A stretch of 64,000 nucleotides of DNA from Solen grandis (GCA_021229015.1 CM037783.1:8441324-8505323); one strand, 5' to 3'; counted from the stretch's first letter, positions 49,116 through 61,970 are shown. Made by a program: numbers and translations. The notes: generated by a model not told the origin, from the sequence alone.

Positions 49116-49632
49116 ATATAATGGTAACGACAGTAAAAATAACACTTGAGCATTTACTGTTTTAGTTATGAATGGATAGAGTTGTACTTTAAAATTAAAA
49201 AAAACCCATACTTTTGCCATCACCCTGACAAGATTTGTTTTGCAGAAATTATTGTAATGTGAAAAGTTGGTTTTCTACATTTACAAATCAAAGCACACAT
49301 AATAATAAAATCTATCTAGTCGGCAAAAAGAACACACAAATATCTTCGATGTTAAAAATGAAATAAGACAAGCATTACCTTATGCAAGTTCAGGTCATAA
49401 TTTTCCAGTACAATCATTTGGAACGTTACATAATGATCCTGTTTATAGATATTAATCAACAAAATTAACAAATACTTGTAAATATTAACATTTGTTCAGC
49501 AAACAACTTGGAACATATTATCCTGTATGTTTAATATACTGAGGTGCATTCTTCCTTATTTTGCTACAATGAAATTGCATCAACTTCAAGCATATAAGGA
49601 ACATTTAAGTCATGTTTTTAATTTTGCAATAA

Positions 49633-49857
49633 GGGCTATTCCAGGAAAATCTTCCTGGGGGGTAGGAACGAAAGTTGAAAATATACCCCCAACAACAGAA
49701 TTTTAATTAGGTTTTGACCCCCCACCACCAGAATTTTAACTCATTTTTCACCCCCCCACCACCAGAATTTAATTGTGATTAGACCCCCCACCAAGGGATT
49801 TTAATTCATCGTTGTTCCGACACCCCCCCCCCCCTTGAGATTTTCCTGGAATAGCCC
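49633..49857. mobile_element. Harbinger/Tourist-like MITE with internal C-rich repeats
   Basis: TIRs are GGGCTATTCCAGGAAAATC and its complement. The 3-bp duplication TAA (49630-49632, 49858-49860) fits the TWA target of PIF/Harbinger elements. Inside are about four diverged units of CACCACCAGAATTTTAA type separated by poly-C. It ends 52 bases from the last exon of the RING gene. Confidence 0.85.
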
Positions 49858-49911
49858 TAACATGATTTTGTCAAACAGCATTAATGAACAATCTTCAGCA
49901 GTAACAGAGGT

Positions 49912-52893
49912 TTAATGATCATAGTCATTGAAAATGGATTTAACCTTTGTAATTCTTCCTCGACAATGAGGGCATTTCCCCCCGTTTCCTTCAATGTGGA
50001 GAGCACATACAATACAACTGGTATGTCCACAAGGGAAATAGAAGGCATTTGGTTCTCTGTCGAAGTATACCACACATTTTTTGTCGCACTTAATTTCAAC
50101 CTACAATAAAGAAAAGTCACACAAAGCTCAAGAATAAGATACTGATATTGTTAACAAATTTTACGCTTTAAACAATAACATAAATTAGGGAAAACAAAGA
50201 TTCAAAAGATAAAATAAATTAAAAAAAAATCAAAAGCTTTTTTCACAGGAGGTAATGACAGAATCTTGGAAACATTTCATTGCCATAAAATGCTGATCAA
50301 CATTCCTGTTAAGTGTCTTGTCTCTAGCTACTTTAACAATTTCAAATAAATCTATATGGGAAGCCCCAAGTGCAAAACTTAACATGCTGAAAAACATTCC
50401 TGTGAAGTTTCTGGACTTTAGCTCCAGCGCTTTTGGAGCTACATGCGACACAAGTAGAAAATTTGAAGATTTGACTAAATAAGGGGCCATATCTCTAACA
50501 ATTCCGAATATATATACATATGAAACCGCAGGTGGAAAACTTCACATGCTGATCAACACCCCCCCCCCCCCCGCCGCCAAAAAAAGGGGGGGGGCATGAA
50601 AATTGAGAGATACTCTATTGGAATTTTTCAATTCTAACAAATGATCTACCGTTCTCTTCAGTATATGTTTGTTCCCTTGCAGTATCTAACAATAAACAAC
50701 AATGCAAACAAGCTGAATGCAACAATGGCCCCTGTTTCTTAAATAAAAAGAGGAAAACATCTATACCAGTTACCATTCCATTTGGCTAGAACTTACAGTT
50801 GGGGTTCCTGCTGTCATGTGTGTACTTTCTGCTGGTGTAAGAACTGGTGTTCCTGCTATCATAAGTGAGCTTCCTGTAGACATTCCTGACACTTTTGCTC
50901 CCTGTCGAAAGTGTTAATATGTAGGTTACACATGAAAATATAACAAGAACGAGCACTTCAAGGAAGTTCCAAAACATTAAAATTAGATTATTAGATTATT
51001 TGATTTCAATGTTTTGGAATTATCAAAGTATATTTTCAAATTTCAAATAGGGCTCCAGATGCAGCTGATATAAAACACCAAACCAAATATGAACCAAGTG
51101 AAGAAAAACTGAAAGTGCTTTACTGATAACAAGTCCAAAATTGAGTAAATTTCTCTTAAAAGTAAGGTATGTCTTAGGTTGCTGAGAAGTTAACCTTGAC
51201 CCAACATGATCCCTGTGCCATTGAGATACAATAAATAACCAAATATAAATGATATCAAAGCAAAAATGAAGGCACTACAGAGATAACAAGGTCTAATTGG
51301 CAATGTGTAAGGTTGCTGTGACCATGACCCAACATTAACCATAATTCAATAGGGCTCCTGATGACATTGACATGCATACACAAAATGAAATATTAGCTCA
51401 AAAGTGGTGACAAGATTATTTCCGATACAACTCTACCTTCACAAAGTGTTTGGCCAGTGACCTTGACCAGACATGACCCATATTCAATACGGCCCCAGAC
51501 ATCATCAAGATACTACCACATGCATAACTATATGATCATAAATCAAGTAGAGTGCTGCTTTGTAAAAATGCAGATAAAGAGTATGGGCACATAAAATGAT
51601 CGTAACTAATTAAGTTTACTAAAGTGAAACTTCTTTACCAAGAATTTCTATGTCGGAAAGAGGTATATAAATTGTGTGCCAGACATATGAACTTGTTTAG
51701 TGACCTTAGATGTTGATACTGAATGCATGTATAGATTTTCAATGTAATATCATAAGCTGTTTTTGAGATTCCATGATTCATGAAACTTCTAACCACAAAT
51801 TTTTATTTTCAAAAAAGGAGGCATAGTTTGGTCAAAATGCAAGTAACAGTTATCATACTTGGTATGTGTCCAAGTTATTGATACTGAAAAAGTGTGTGAA
51901 GTATACTATATCATGAGTGGTTTATTGAACCATATTTCAAAACACTTCTATACAAAACATTTCAAGTAAAAAAAGAGCATAATTTTGTCAAATTATGTGC
52001 CAGACATAAGGAACTTGGACATTAACCTTAGATTTTATCACTTAATACATGCATTTTGTTTCAATGTAATAGCTTAGTTAGTTTTTGAGATACCATGTTT
52101 CATGAAACTTCTTAACCACAAATTCTAAGTTAAAAAAGGTTCATTATTTGGTCAGAATGCAATTCAGAATTATCTTACTTTATAAGTATCCTTAGATTTT
52201 AATGCTGAACGAGTGTGTAAGTTGCAAGACTGTATGTCTTAAACTTTTTGAGAAAAAACTTCTTAAAATAAGAAGCGGATGCTAAAGGGGACAGTAGCTC
52301 TATCATTATTCTTTGAATAGTCAAACTTAAAATCAAAGCAAAAATGAAAGCGAACGAAGGCAAAGTAAAACCAAATATACCATCTGCAGTTAAATAATAA
52401 AGATACATGTACAAAAATTCATAATTACATACCATTGCGCTTCCTGCATTTGTTGGAGATTGTGTAGTTGTTTGCACAACTGCTGGAGGTTGCATAGTTG
52501 GTTGTACAGCTGCTTGAGGTTGTGTAGTTGGTTGCACAACTACTTGAGGCTTGTTATGGCTATCCAATAATACGTCCTTTCGCGTCTGCTTGTTTAGCCC
52601 CTGGACAGATTCAAAAGGGTAATATTAATCAAACGTCGCTTTATAATTTTTGTTTGCAAGTACTGTAAAATATGTCTTTCATTCCAATCTTGGATTATTT
52701 AACGTCTCTTCATTTTTTTTATTTTTTTTAATAAGGATGACTTGAAGATAGAAAAAAATCTGCATCCCCGCTTGCAATCTTAGAGAATGAAAATGTTTTA
52801 CAATAAAATAAAAACGCAAAAAACAACAACAATACTTACCAGACATTCGCTATAAGTGTTTCATATGTCCACATGCTGTTGAATAAACTTCAT
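49912..52893 (-). CDS. Small RING-finger protein, four exons, in-frame TGA in exon 1
   Basis: Minus-strand exons: 52840-52893 (18 codons from ATG), 52433-52600 (56), 50797-50901 (35) and 49912-50100 (62 plus stop). All junctions are phase 0 with GTAAGT/GTATGT/GTAAGT donors and CAG or TAG acceptors. Exon 2 encodes a Gln/Pro/Thr/Val-rich linker with repeats of the QPTTQPQAAV type. Exon 3 is Thr/Ser/Gly-rich. Exon 4 encodes a C-terminal C3HC4 RING: KCDKKC, FPCGHTSCIVCA, KCPHC. RINGs of this kind usually act as E3 ubiquitin ligases (family knowledge). The first Cys pair is spaced by three residues instead of two. Codon 11 of exon 1 is TGA (52861-52863), so the product is either not made from this ATG or the base is wrong. 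Exon 1 is the least certain exon. Confidence 0.72.
51590..52235 (+). repeat. Diverged tandem repeat, about 160-bp unit
   Basis: TTTTGAGATTCCATGATTCA and ATGAAACTTCTAACCACAAA at about 51762-51800 recur at about 52083-52120. Half-way units (TTTATTGAACCATATTTCAA, about 51921) and related pieces near 51610 and 52235 suggest a ~160-bp period. It lies in the RING-gene intron. Sequence at 51150-51500 has two or three looser copies of a TGACC(A/C)(A/G)ACATGACCC-type block. Confidence 0.6.
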
Positions 52894-53179
52894 CTCAGTT
52901 GTCGCACTAAATTAGACGTTCTCAAAAAGAAGTCTCATAAATCGAGTAAATTTTGTCGAAATACCGTTATAATCCAGTTTTGTCGCCATGTTTGTTCACG
53001 ACTTTACTGATAGATCTGGTAAGACGCAAATTGGTTAGTCGTCTTGGCGAATATGTTTACGTTATTCAACAAAAGTTTATACGCAGTAACCAAAATCTTT
53101 GAAGGAATACATATTAATTATTCCGAAATAATCAGAAGTTTTTGCTCAGAACGACAAAAAACAAATCGTTTTAGCACTA

Positions 53180-53310
53180 AACATCTGATTAACTAGTGGT
53201 CCTTCTACGCTTCCGTAATTTTGAAATTAAAACGAATAAACCTAATGTATGATAAGATCATATTTCTTACTTGTAATTAAAGCGAATTGTCGTGTGACAA
53301 CCAATGTATG
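53180..53310 (-). mobile_element. Right terminus of TACGGAAGCG subfamily, with outer flank
   Basis: Exact inverted counterpart of the 36-base terminus at 40389, ending at about 53216. It is followed outward by about 95 bases that match 39727-39822 in inverse orientation. It lies about 290 bases upstream of the putative RING-gene start codon. Confidence 0.7.
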
Positions 53311-53319
53311 CTTGAATGA

Positions 53320-53978
53320 ATATCGCAAGTTAAATAAATAGGTATCTTTGCTTTTACATCAATAGACCATACTGAAATAAGAAATAAAACTACTAACCTT
53401 TGCAGCGGACTTATTGGGAAATGACTTGTTCAACCAAAGTTTTACAGGTACGAATGTCTTCTAAATTTATTTAACAATTTTGCTTTAATGAAGGACAATT
53501 GATTATTTACCTTTATATACCCTAACTTCTTGATGAAAAGGAGTAAGTTTTAACGGAGATTTTTTTTTCTTTTAAAAATAATAAGGCCTGTTTTATAGAT
53601 TATGACGGAAACAGATTTCTGTATAAATAGTAAGGATCAACTCTTTAAATTATTTACCAAATTTGAATTTAGAGAGATTTAATTTTTTTAGATATTTGGC
53701 TTTATTAATAACATTATTATTTAATACAATCCATAATAAATACACACACAGCAAAACATTACACACTAATACTATTATCTTAATTGCATATAAATATGTA
53801 AATCAACTTCTTAACATCATAAAGATTTTTATCATAAATAAATTATAAAAAAAATATTATTATTATTAAAATTAAATACAATAGAAGCAAAATTTAATTT
53901 AGAAAGAACAACAGATTAAATAAATCCGCTTACCTTAAGACTAATTTCTCTTCTTTCTAAAGATTTGTGATTTTGTCT

Positions 53979-54010
<32 letters not shown>

Positions 54011-55690
54011 CTGATTGTCCGCACCGCGATAATGAACTAGGGTAAATGGATTAACTTGGTAGGTGCGGTTTCTAAGAACAGTTCTCCAAAAATGGCCATT
54101 TCATATTGCTGACTTAGCAAAATTCTTACTGCCAGGTTTACCATTACGAACAAGATCACATACACTGGTTAGCTGAAATCAGTCTTGTTGGAAATATGTG
54201 TATTGTTTCTCTCGCACAAATGTATATCTGTGTGTGTCTAATTACTGACCAGCGCTCGCTTTTGTGCTCTCCATCATGTCTTAGCCCGTATACGTACTGT
54301 GTTGATGTATAAACATTAAGTACATTTATCTATCTCTGCCAACTAGGCAGAATGTCTGTTTAACCTTTTTTTTTTTTTTGGTTCTGAGCATTGCACTGGG
54401 GCATTTTGTTTTTGTCTTAAAATAATTGAGAAATATTGTATTTACTTTACTATGATTATAACTACAAATAGGAGCAATAATATTTTTTACAAAATATGTT
54501 GCCTACCAGTTTGCAAGCGAAAAAATCGCACCTCATTGGAAGATATATTTAACCATAACTGGCTGGAATTTCCAGCGACAGGTAGCAATATATTGATAGT
54601 TTTGTTTGTAAGCAACATTTGGCCATTAGTACAATGGGTGAAATAGTCAGGCTGTTCGCCATTTGAACGGCATTGAAAAAGGGTGTGGGTTCGAATTCAG
54701 CCGAAAAACAATTTTTTTTTAAATTATTTTTGCAATACCTTGTATAAAATACCTCTATGTCTGTAATAATGAATATCATTAATGTACCTATATTAAGTAC
54801 ATGTGTATATACAATGAAGTGAAAAGATACATAAATAATAGAATGAAAGTTTTTTTTATATATATTTGCTTCAACATATTCATATAATCTTATAATCTGT
54901 AGGCAAGAGCAATGGGGAGAGTAAGAGTGGCGATATGCTTATTGTTAGCGGCAATCCATTGAGACAAACGATAAGTTCATCTTTTCTTTTAACGACCATG
55001 TTTAAGCAAGGTTAATGCAGGTTAATAACATTTGGTTTATTGGCATCGCTTGAAAATTTGATCCTCGTTTATCAAATTTACTTTGATAAACAAAAGAAAT
55101 GCGACATCATCACATCTCTCGGTGCTATCAGCGCTTTGACTTTCACTCAATTTTGTTTCTATGTCTATTTTTTTGTGGATAATTTCTTCTAAGTTTTTTA
55201 TTTCATTTGCTTTATATTATGAATCAGGTATACAGTTTTCCCTAACATTTCAATTAGCAATGCTCCTGAAAACAACTGATCATAAGAACAATAATGCATG
55301 TTTGATCTGTATATCGTTAAAACATTGTGTATTGAATATATAACATGGAAGAAAGTTTATTTTATAAGTCAATAGGCCTTGAACCCAGGTGACAATATAC
55401 ATCATACATAAACAGTACGTGACGTGACATGGCAACATTACACAATACATATAAATAAAACTGCTGCTTAAGATTTGACAGTGCATACACAAATATATTG
55501 ATTAATTCACCAGTTGTAAAATAAATTAAGTAGATAATGACAATGCTCGTGTTAATGTAATATTACGAGACATATTATAATCTAACATTATTATGTTACA
55601 ATTTTGCGGAGAAGGCGCTGATTTTGAATTGTATACATATAGACCATAAATGCAATTCACATCCACACTCACATTTACATAAAACTGACA
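53320..55690. other. Intergenic, no gene seen
   Basis: AT-rich, with (TA)n at 53981-54011. At about 54640-54705 a tRNA-like stretch ends GGGTGTGGGTTCGAATTCAG (B-box), probably a tRNA-derived repeat. No exons are recognised. Confidence 0.5.
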
Positions 55691-55694
55691 TACA

Positions 55695-57015
55695 CATATC
55701 ATATACAATATCAAATGCATACCATATACAATATCAAATGCAGATCATATGCAATATCAAATAATGGAATTTCTTTTCTCGATAGCTTTGTATATATATA
55801 TAAAAATACTCAATTTCTTGATGCTATTTTCATTTTTTGATTCAAATAATTGAACTAATTTGTGCATGTTCGGGCGAAACCAATAGAATCGTGGTACAAA
55901 TTGTTTGCGTAAATTGATATATAGCTTACATGCTAACAGAAAGTGATACTCATCTCCACAATATTACATGTTATGCATTTTCTATCATTATAGGGAATAC
56001 TTGCTGGAAGATGCCATCTATCAGTTTCCACAGCCAAGTTATGAATATTTATGTCTTTTAAACGTTGTTTGAAAAAAGTTAGAAAAAGTTCAATATTTCA
56101 AACACCTTAAGCTAGCCAAACATCAAGAAAACCCATTCTAGATAACATATCCTTGACAAGTGTAACCCATGATACTTTATTAGGAAAAATTTCAGCATCC
56201 TTCATTAATACATTATAAACAATGGCACACTATTTAATTTCATTTGAACAAGTTATTTTCAATTCAGTATTTTATTATTTTAAAATATCTATCATAAATT
56301 AACTCTGATCTACCTAGTACTCCATACACAAAATCATTTTGCGTACATCTTTTAACATTTAAGATTTGCTTACAATATAAAGTATGTATACGCTCAATGT
56401 TTCCTGCTGAATGAAAACCTCAGATCTCACATGCATAATTTAATATCGTGAGTATTAACTTATGGAATAATTCAAGTCTGTGATTTATATCAACATCTGT
56501 AAAGTTAAATTAATATTTATTTAAAGTAAAAATAGCATTCTGTGCTTTTTCTGATAATGCAGTTTGTGAAAATAAAATTCCCAAATATGATAATTGTTTG
56601 ACTATTTCCACAATATCTCCATTAAAATTAAACCGTACATTTCCAGGTAAACCCCCACCCTTCCTAAAAATTACTATTTTTGTTTTTTGGACATTTATTA
56701 TTAATTTCCACCTACAACAATAATCATGCAAACAATCTAAACCATTCTGTAACCCCTCTCCAGTTTCTGAAAATATAACCATATCATCGGCGTAAAGAAG
56801 AAGAAATAGTTTTGTTATGTATAAGTCAATACCATTGAAACCATTCAGTATTAAATGCTCTTCCAAATCATTAAGAAACATAGAAAACAAAAATGGCGAT
56901 AAACATTCTCCCTGACGTACTCCAAATTACAGGAAAAGTCATTACTTAACATTTATTAAATTAAATGTTATTTTCATTTTCTTTCGATGTAATCAAAAGC
57001 TTTTATGAAATCAAT
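55695..57015 (-). mobile_element. Decayed LINE, minus strand
   Basis: The open part 56510-56890 encodes the second half of an RT domain (FLLLYADDMVIFSETGEGLQ, KTKIVIF). Upstream, fragments of GVRQGE-like and KAFD-like motifs lie in other frames (56900-57010). Downstream, 55790-56030 encodes remnants of the CxxC...H...C C terminus (ETDRWHLPASIPYND, KCITCN). The 3' tail at 55695-55765 contains about three units of a GATATTGTATATG repeat. Same broad family as the other two LINEs but older. Confidence 0.82.
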
Positions 57016-57424
57016 AAGACAACAAATAATTTTTTACCATTATTGATAACGTGAGATATCAATCCATGTAATACAAATATTAAATATATAAGTACACACT
57101 TTTGTAAATTGATTTATCTATCGTTTTATTTATACAGTTTACATAATCATTATCTAGCATAAACGATTAAATAAATATCAATTTTTTTTTCATATTTAAC
57201 TGATTTATTGATATCACATACCTTTGAATACTTTACTAAGTTCTCTGAAATTATAAAAAGTGAAGCCGACCCAGTGGTAATGCTGAAAACTTTATTCATG
57301 TGTATTTCCTAGTGTCACCAAATACATCATAAAATGAATCTATTAAATTCTTATCAATGAATTTTGTCGGTAACTTATTTCTTGCTTTTGTGTTATTGTT
57401 GGCTAAAGTCAGTTGACGGATTGA

Positions 57425-59714
57425 ATGCACCTCCAAGTAACCTTTGTTTGTTGGGTTTACAGACTGCTCACAAAAATCCCTTATATATTTCAGATTGTTG
57501 CTATTGTGTCATATATCCTAAATGTTGACGGTGGATTCCATCATCCACCAGGAGCAAACCATAACATGAACTGCAACGATGACGATGTAGGTTACTTACC
57601 TCTATGTGTCCATATATTAAGTATTTTTCGCACAAAATTTCATTTACTGAATAGTTATGGTTCTTTTCTTATAATGACTATAAATATAACATAATATTAT
57701 GACATATCTGTCAATAAATTCAAAGTGGAATTAAACGATCGCAACTTTTCGTAGATATTTGCATTTTTTCGGAGCGATATCTTTTTCAGAATGTGTAGAC
57801 CCATGTTAGGAATAACATTTTACTTACATATGAGGCGGTATCTTCAATTTTAGTTCCATTGCTTTTCTCTCCAGGTAGGTGTTGAACATATAAAAACTAT
57901 AAGAGAAACTTTAAGGGTGAGATTTTGGCATCCATTTTTGCTCTCAGACGAACGCAAACTGGTAGCTCCCTATTTTACTCAAGGACAAAATTATGTGTCA
58001 AAGTTATACACCGATAATCAGCAACAAATTGCATGTCCTGAGATTTTGTTTGATGATATATAATTCTTTGATCATTTATTGGTTGGTATCAGAATTATGA
58101 GGTCACAATTGACGACGTTTTAGATAAATAAAAGTAAAATGATCATAAGATAATGATTTAATATTTTAGACATACTTTCTAAAATTCAAAGTTAAATAGT
58201 TTTTCATAATTATTAGACAACCGATTTCTTTTTATTACCTCGTTTTTTTTTGTTGTTGTATTTTTTGGTTGTTGTTGTGTTGCTGCTGTTGTTTGTTTGT
58301 TTTTGTTGTTGTTGTTGTTTTTGTTGTTTTTTGTTTTTTTGTTGCTGTTTTTTGTGTGTTTTTTTTCTGTTGTTGTTGTTTTTTGCTGAATCTGAAGCTG
58401 ATTCCGAAAATTTAATTTCTTTTATAAATATGTTTTACACCAATTAAAATGTATTCATTACACAGGACTGCGAAGAATATTTCCATTGTCAACAGCCAAA
58501 CGAGTGTCTCGGCGTTTCGTGTCCAAAGAAATGTTATCTAGGTATGGTGTCTAGATATGTTTTTTACCTTATTCACATGACATGTTATTGGTCTGAAATT
58601 ATAAGGTAATTTTACAGTTATTTAAAGAATATTTTACACCTAATCTATTGTTCGGTTTATTTTACTCTTTAGTATAGTAGTTTTTGACATTTTGTCATGA
58701 TAGAAAACGAAATGGTGATTTTGGGTCAGCAGTTCACTGAAAATAGAGTAATAATAATTTTCATTTTTATTACTTTCTTAAGTTAAAGTCCCTGTAATGG
58801 TTCCGCTACATTTCGGACCTCATGGCATTTCACGGAGATAACCAAGATTTCCTTATATTTCATTAGGGTACCTTGGTTATCTTGGTAGAGGTAAGTGGTC
58901 AAAGACTTAGCGGAACCATTACAGGGACTTTACCTTGACTTACTTTTTTATTATTATTTTTTTTTATATTTCATTTTTATTTTATTTATTTTTTTGTTGA
59001 AACACAAATTTACAAATTTCAAAATCAAGATGAACACTTTCTCAATGTAAGTTAACGTAGAATGCCTGAGTAAAAATTCACTAGCAGTAACTACAAGTAA
59101 TGATAGCGCTCTATTTCTTTAGACTGTGGAACCCCGCCACCGATTGAACATGGCGTTTTGAAAGGGCCCACGCGGACAACCTTTCCCGTCTGTAAAAATG
59201 TGAGGTGTGCTCAAGGATATATTGCAGACGTCCCAGAGATCTGCTGTTTGATTACTGGGAATTGGACAGCCGCTGTCTGTGAACCTGGTAGGTTTTGAAA
59301 TGATTTTATTATATCCACTTGAATAACGACTAATAGTACATTTGTATATGTAATTCGAAGGCAGATGATGGTTAGGGGAACATCGAGGAGAAAATGAAAA
59401 TCTGTTTCGATCAGAATATAATGTCAAATGATTTTTTCAAAATACTATAAATAGTGATAATATAAACTCCAATGGTCAAATATAAATGAAAAACACATGT
59501 AAAAAATACGAGTATTTTCAGTGTTTCATCGACCCTAACAATCGTGATGAAACAAAATGTATTGATGGATTTAGCTAATCTTTATGTACTAAGTAACTCA
59601 TTCACTGTCATTTTCTTTATCATTAAATAAATTTGTTAGCATATTCCCCCGAAATTCAACCGTGTCTCATGAGTCTTTGTTTTATTTCAAGGACCATCTC
59701 ATGCAGGTGATTGA
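57425..59714 (+). CDS. Small cysteine-rich sushi-domain protein, four exons
   Basis: Exons 57425-57586, 58466-58541, 59123-59287 and 59692-59714 total 426 bases, 141 residues plus stop, with matching phases (0, 1, 1). The N terminus (MHLQVTFVCWVYRLL...IFQIVAIVSYIL) is hydrophobic and could serve as a signal peptide. An upstream first exon spliced to the CAG at 57493 is the alternative. Exon 2 is Cys-rich (DCEEYFHCQQPNECLGVSC). Exon 3 encodes a sushi/CCP-like domain (CGTPPPIEHGVLKGP, VRCAQGY, ITGNWTAAVCEP). Exon 4 gives a short tail ending GPSHAGD. A secreted recognition or matrix protein is plausible, but no function can be assigned. Introns hold a MITE and a TTG-rich tract. Confidence 0.68.
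58245..58390 (+). repeat. (TTG/TTTTG)n low-complexity tract
   Basis: T/G-rich microsatellite-like sequence (TTGTTGTTG, TTTTTTG) on the plus strand in the intron before the exon at 58466. Its open frame encodes only Phe, Cys, Leu and Val. Confidence 0.9.
58786..58931. mobile_element. Short TIR element (about 146 bp), Harbinger-like
   Basis: AAGTCCCTGTAATGGTTCCG at the left is matched by CGGAACCATTACAGGGACTT at the right, with TTA on both sides as a possible target duplication. Inner GATAACCAAGATTTCC-like arms also pair. It lies in an intron of the sushi-protein gene. Confidence 0.8.
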
Positions 59715-60345
59715 ATGACAGCAAATGCAAGAACAAGAAAGTCTACACTGGAGATGAAACTGAAACTACTCTTTTCATATTTTCCCTCTTGAACTTTTAT
59801 ACTGCTTTTAGATACGCATATGTTATTCTAAGAATTTTTTTATTATTTTGTTTTTCATTTTTGAATGAAATATGTCTCACATATCATAACGTCATGATAT
59901 TTAATTATTCAAAGCGTTTGGCTTTCTTTGTGGGTTTTAGATATTTGGGTGGTACTAGACATTTTGTCCTCACAACCATCTGTTGTACTTAGTAACACAT
60001 TTATCACCATGTTTTTGTAACTGAAATATATTCAAATACTTACGAAACTAAACAGTGTCTTCTTCAAAGACAAGAACATAATACTGAAGGTTGAATGAAA
60101 AGAACTACGAGAAGAAGAAAATTTACACGTGGAATGGAACTCCAAATACTACTTTAACATGAAATATTGTCTTTCTAGACTTTTGCTTTTAGATACGCAT
60201 AATATATATTCTCAGAAACTTTGCTTTTCATCTTTGCGAAAAAATACCTATTATCATGATGGCATAAAATTAAACGTCAGTCAAAGCGATTTGCTGTGTT
60301 CGTTTGTTATTTTGATATCAGATGTCTACTACACATATGTTTTAA
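59705..60345 (+). repeat. Diverged direct duplication, offset about 385 bases
   Basis: GATTGAATGACAGCAAATGC at 59709 and GGTTGAATGAAAAGAACTAC at about 60089 start two stretches that share CTTTTAGATACGCATA (59806 and about 60186) and neighbouring blocks. The first stretch begins at the stop codon of the sushi-protein gene, so its 3' UTR is the duplicated part. The open frames at 59711-59992 and 60129-60422 are not conserved between the copies. Confidence 0.6.
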
Positions 60346-60429
60346 CCAATTACATTATAACTTATAAATACAAATATTGTCATAGTTACAAAAACTACAT
60401 GCCTCATCGAAGTAAAGTATAAAAATAAT

Positions 60430-61970
60430 GTCATTGGCTACTAAGATATGACCTACCGAACGGTCACAAATTTGAATACCTCAAGTGACGATAATGATTA
60501 TATTCTTATGGTGTATTAAACGACCCATTCATGAAAAACACGCACATACACTTCATATCCTTACCCCTTCGTTGTCGCAAACCCACGAGCGACTCATTTA
60601 CTCTCCATGCATGGCAGATGTATTAAAAATCTGTCGTGAATATATCCGACGAAATTTGTGTCAAATTTTTTATTATTTATTTTTTATTTTTTTATTTATT
60701 TATTTATTTATTTTTTTGAGGGAGGTAAAATGTTTCTCAATTAGATAATTACATGGGATGAAACCTGGGGCGAGTTCCACACACAATGTGTTCCAATAAG
60801 TTTTATAGCCTGGTTCTTGGCTGGGGTGCCTTCCCTTAAACTACGCTATCTGTAATCTTGAGGACGACCGGGAACCAGACTACAAAATATATTGAAACTA
60901 CAATGTATTTGTGTAGCGACTTGTCTCTGTTTCCACATCTTTCAGCCGGAAAGTTTGGTTTGGAAGCAGGGAGAGCAGTGTCGTTTCGTTTGCCTTGAAT
61001 GCACTGCCTGATAACCGGCGTAGTAATATCAATGTGACCTCATTCGAAATGCAAATTATGACGCACATCGCATTTCCTATCAAAAACAATAACAATGCGA
61101 AGAGAAATAGTGTATTTATTTGCGAAATCGTTTATAGGACAGAAACACCTTACGCTATTTATAACATAAAACTAAATGTATTTTAGTATATATAATTATG
61201 ATAATGAAATCGTAATGAAAGTTCAATTTGGTCCTACAACAGCGGTTGTACAGCTGGCAAAAAGATGAGCTCTGCTTTGTCCAGTCTTACTGAAGGTAAA
61301 AGGGTTGGGACCAATTCATTCCATGCACATCTAGGACCAATATGGACATGGAGCTTGCAAATCCTCCAGAAAGTAGCACCATAGAAGTGCCATCATCACC
61401 CAAAACAATGAACAAAATTTCTCGCAAATGCATACTTTTATTCTTTTTCTTTCCATCATTACAGAATATCAATGGCAAATTATAAAACAAAATTTGAACG
61501 ACAATTCCATGAATCGCGTTAGTACTTCCTAAGATGAAATTCGTCTCGTACGCAATGTTATTTGGTGTTGTTTGGGAAACAAATCAACCAAGCATCCATT
61601 GAATGTAACAGCCTAGTATCGCCCCTTTTTAACCGAATTACAATCATTTTTCCATTTTGCGAGGTAGAAATTAGTTCGATTTTACGTTATTGTTTTTCTC
61701 CGAGTACGCCTTTTTTGCTACTACAAGATTGTTTTTTCTTATTGTTAAGTAAACTGTATATTAATGTATGTTTCGAAAAATATATTTTATATGCTCCAGA
61801 ATAGAGACTTTTAACCACTTCAAACAGCTAACAAGTGGCTGGGGAGCATTACTTATTAATAGTCTACTTATGAACAAAGACAACAGGTTATATTGGGAAA
61901 GAGATCTTTGTTTATAATTGACCTTTGTTCAGAGGATCATTCAGTTACAGATCAAATACACAATGACTGA
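60430..61970. other. Intergenic, no gene seen
   Basis: AT-rich. A (TTTA)n tract lies at 60668-60716. At about 60790-60895 an imperfect inverted pair (AATAAGTTTTATAGCCTGGTTC against its rough complement, GAACCAGACTACAAAATATATT) suggests an old fold-back element. No exons are recognised. Confidence 0.45.

Noticed and set aside
52199..52567. 122-codon minus-strand frame as a single-exon protein
   Set aside because: The first 45 codons are RING-gene exon 2; after the GTATGT donor at 52432 the frame runs into intron and tandem repeat.
58250..58447. Cys/Phe/Leu/Val-rich frame
   Set aside because: Product of the TTG-rich low-complexity tract.
59119..59427. 102-codon minus-strand frame over the sushi exon
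   Set aside because: Antisense shadow of the exon at 59123-59287.
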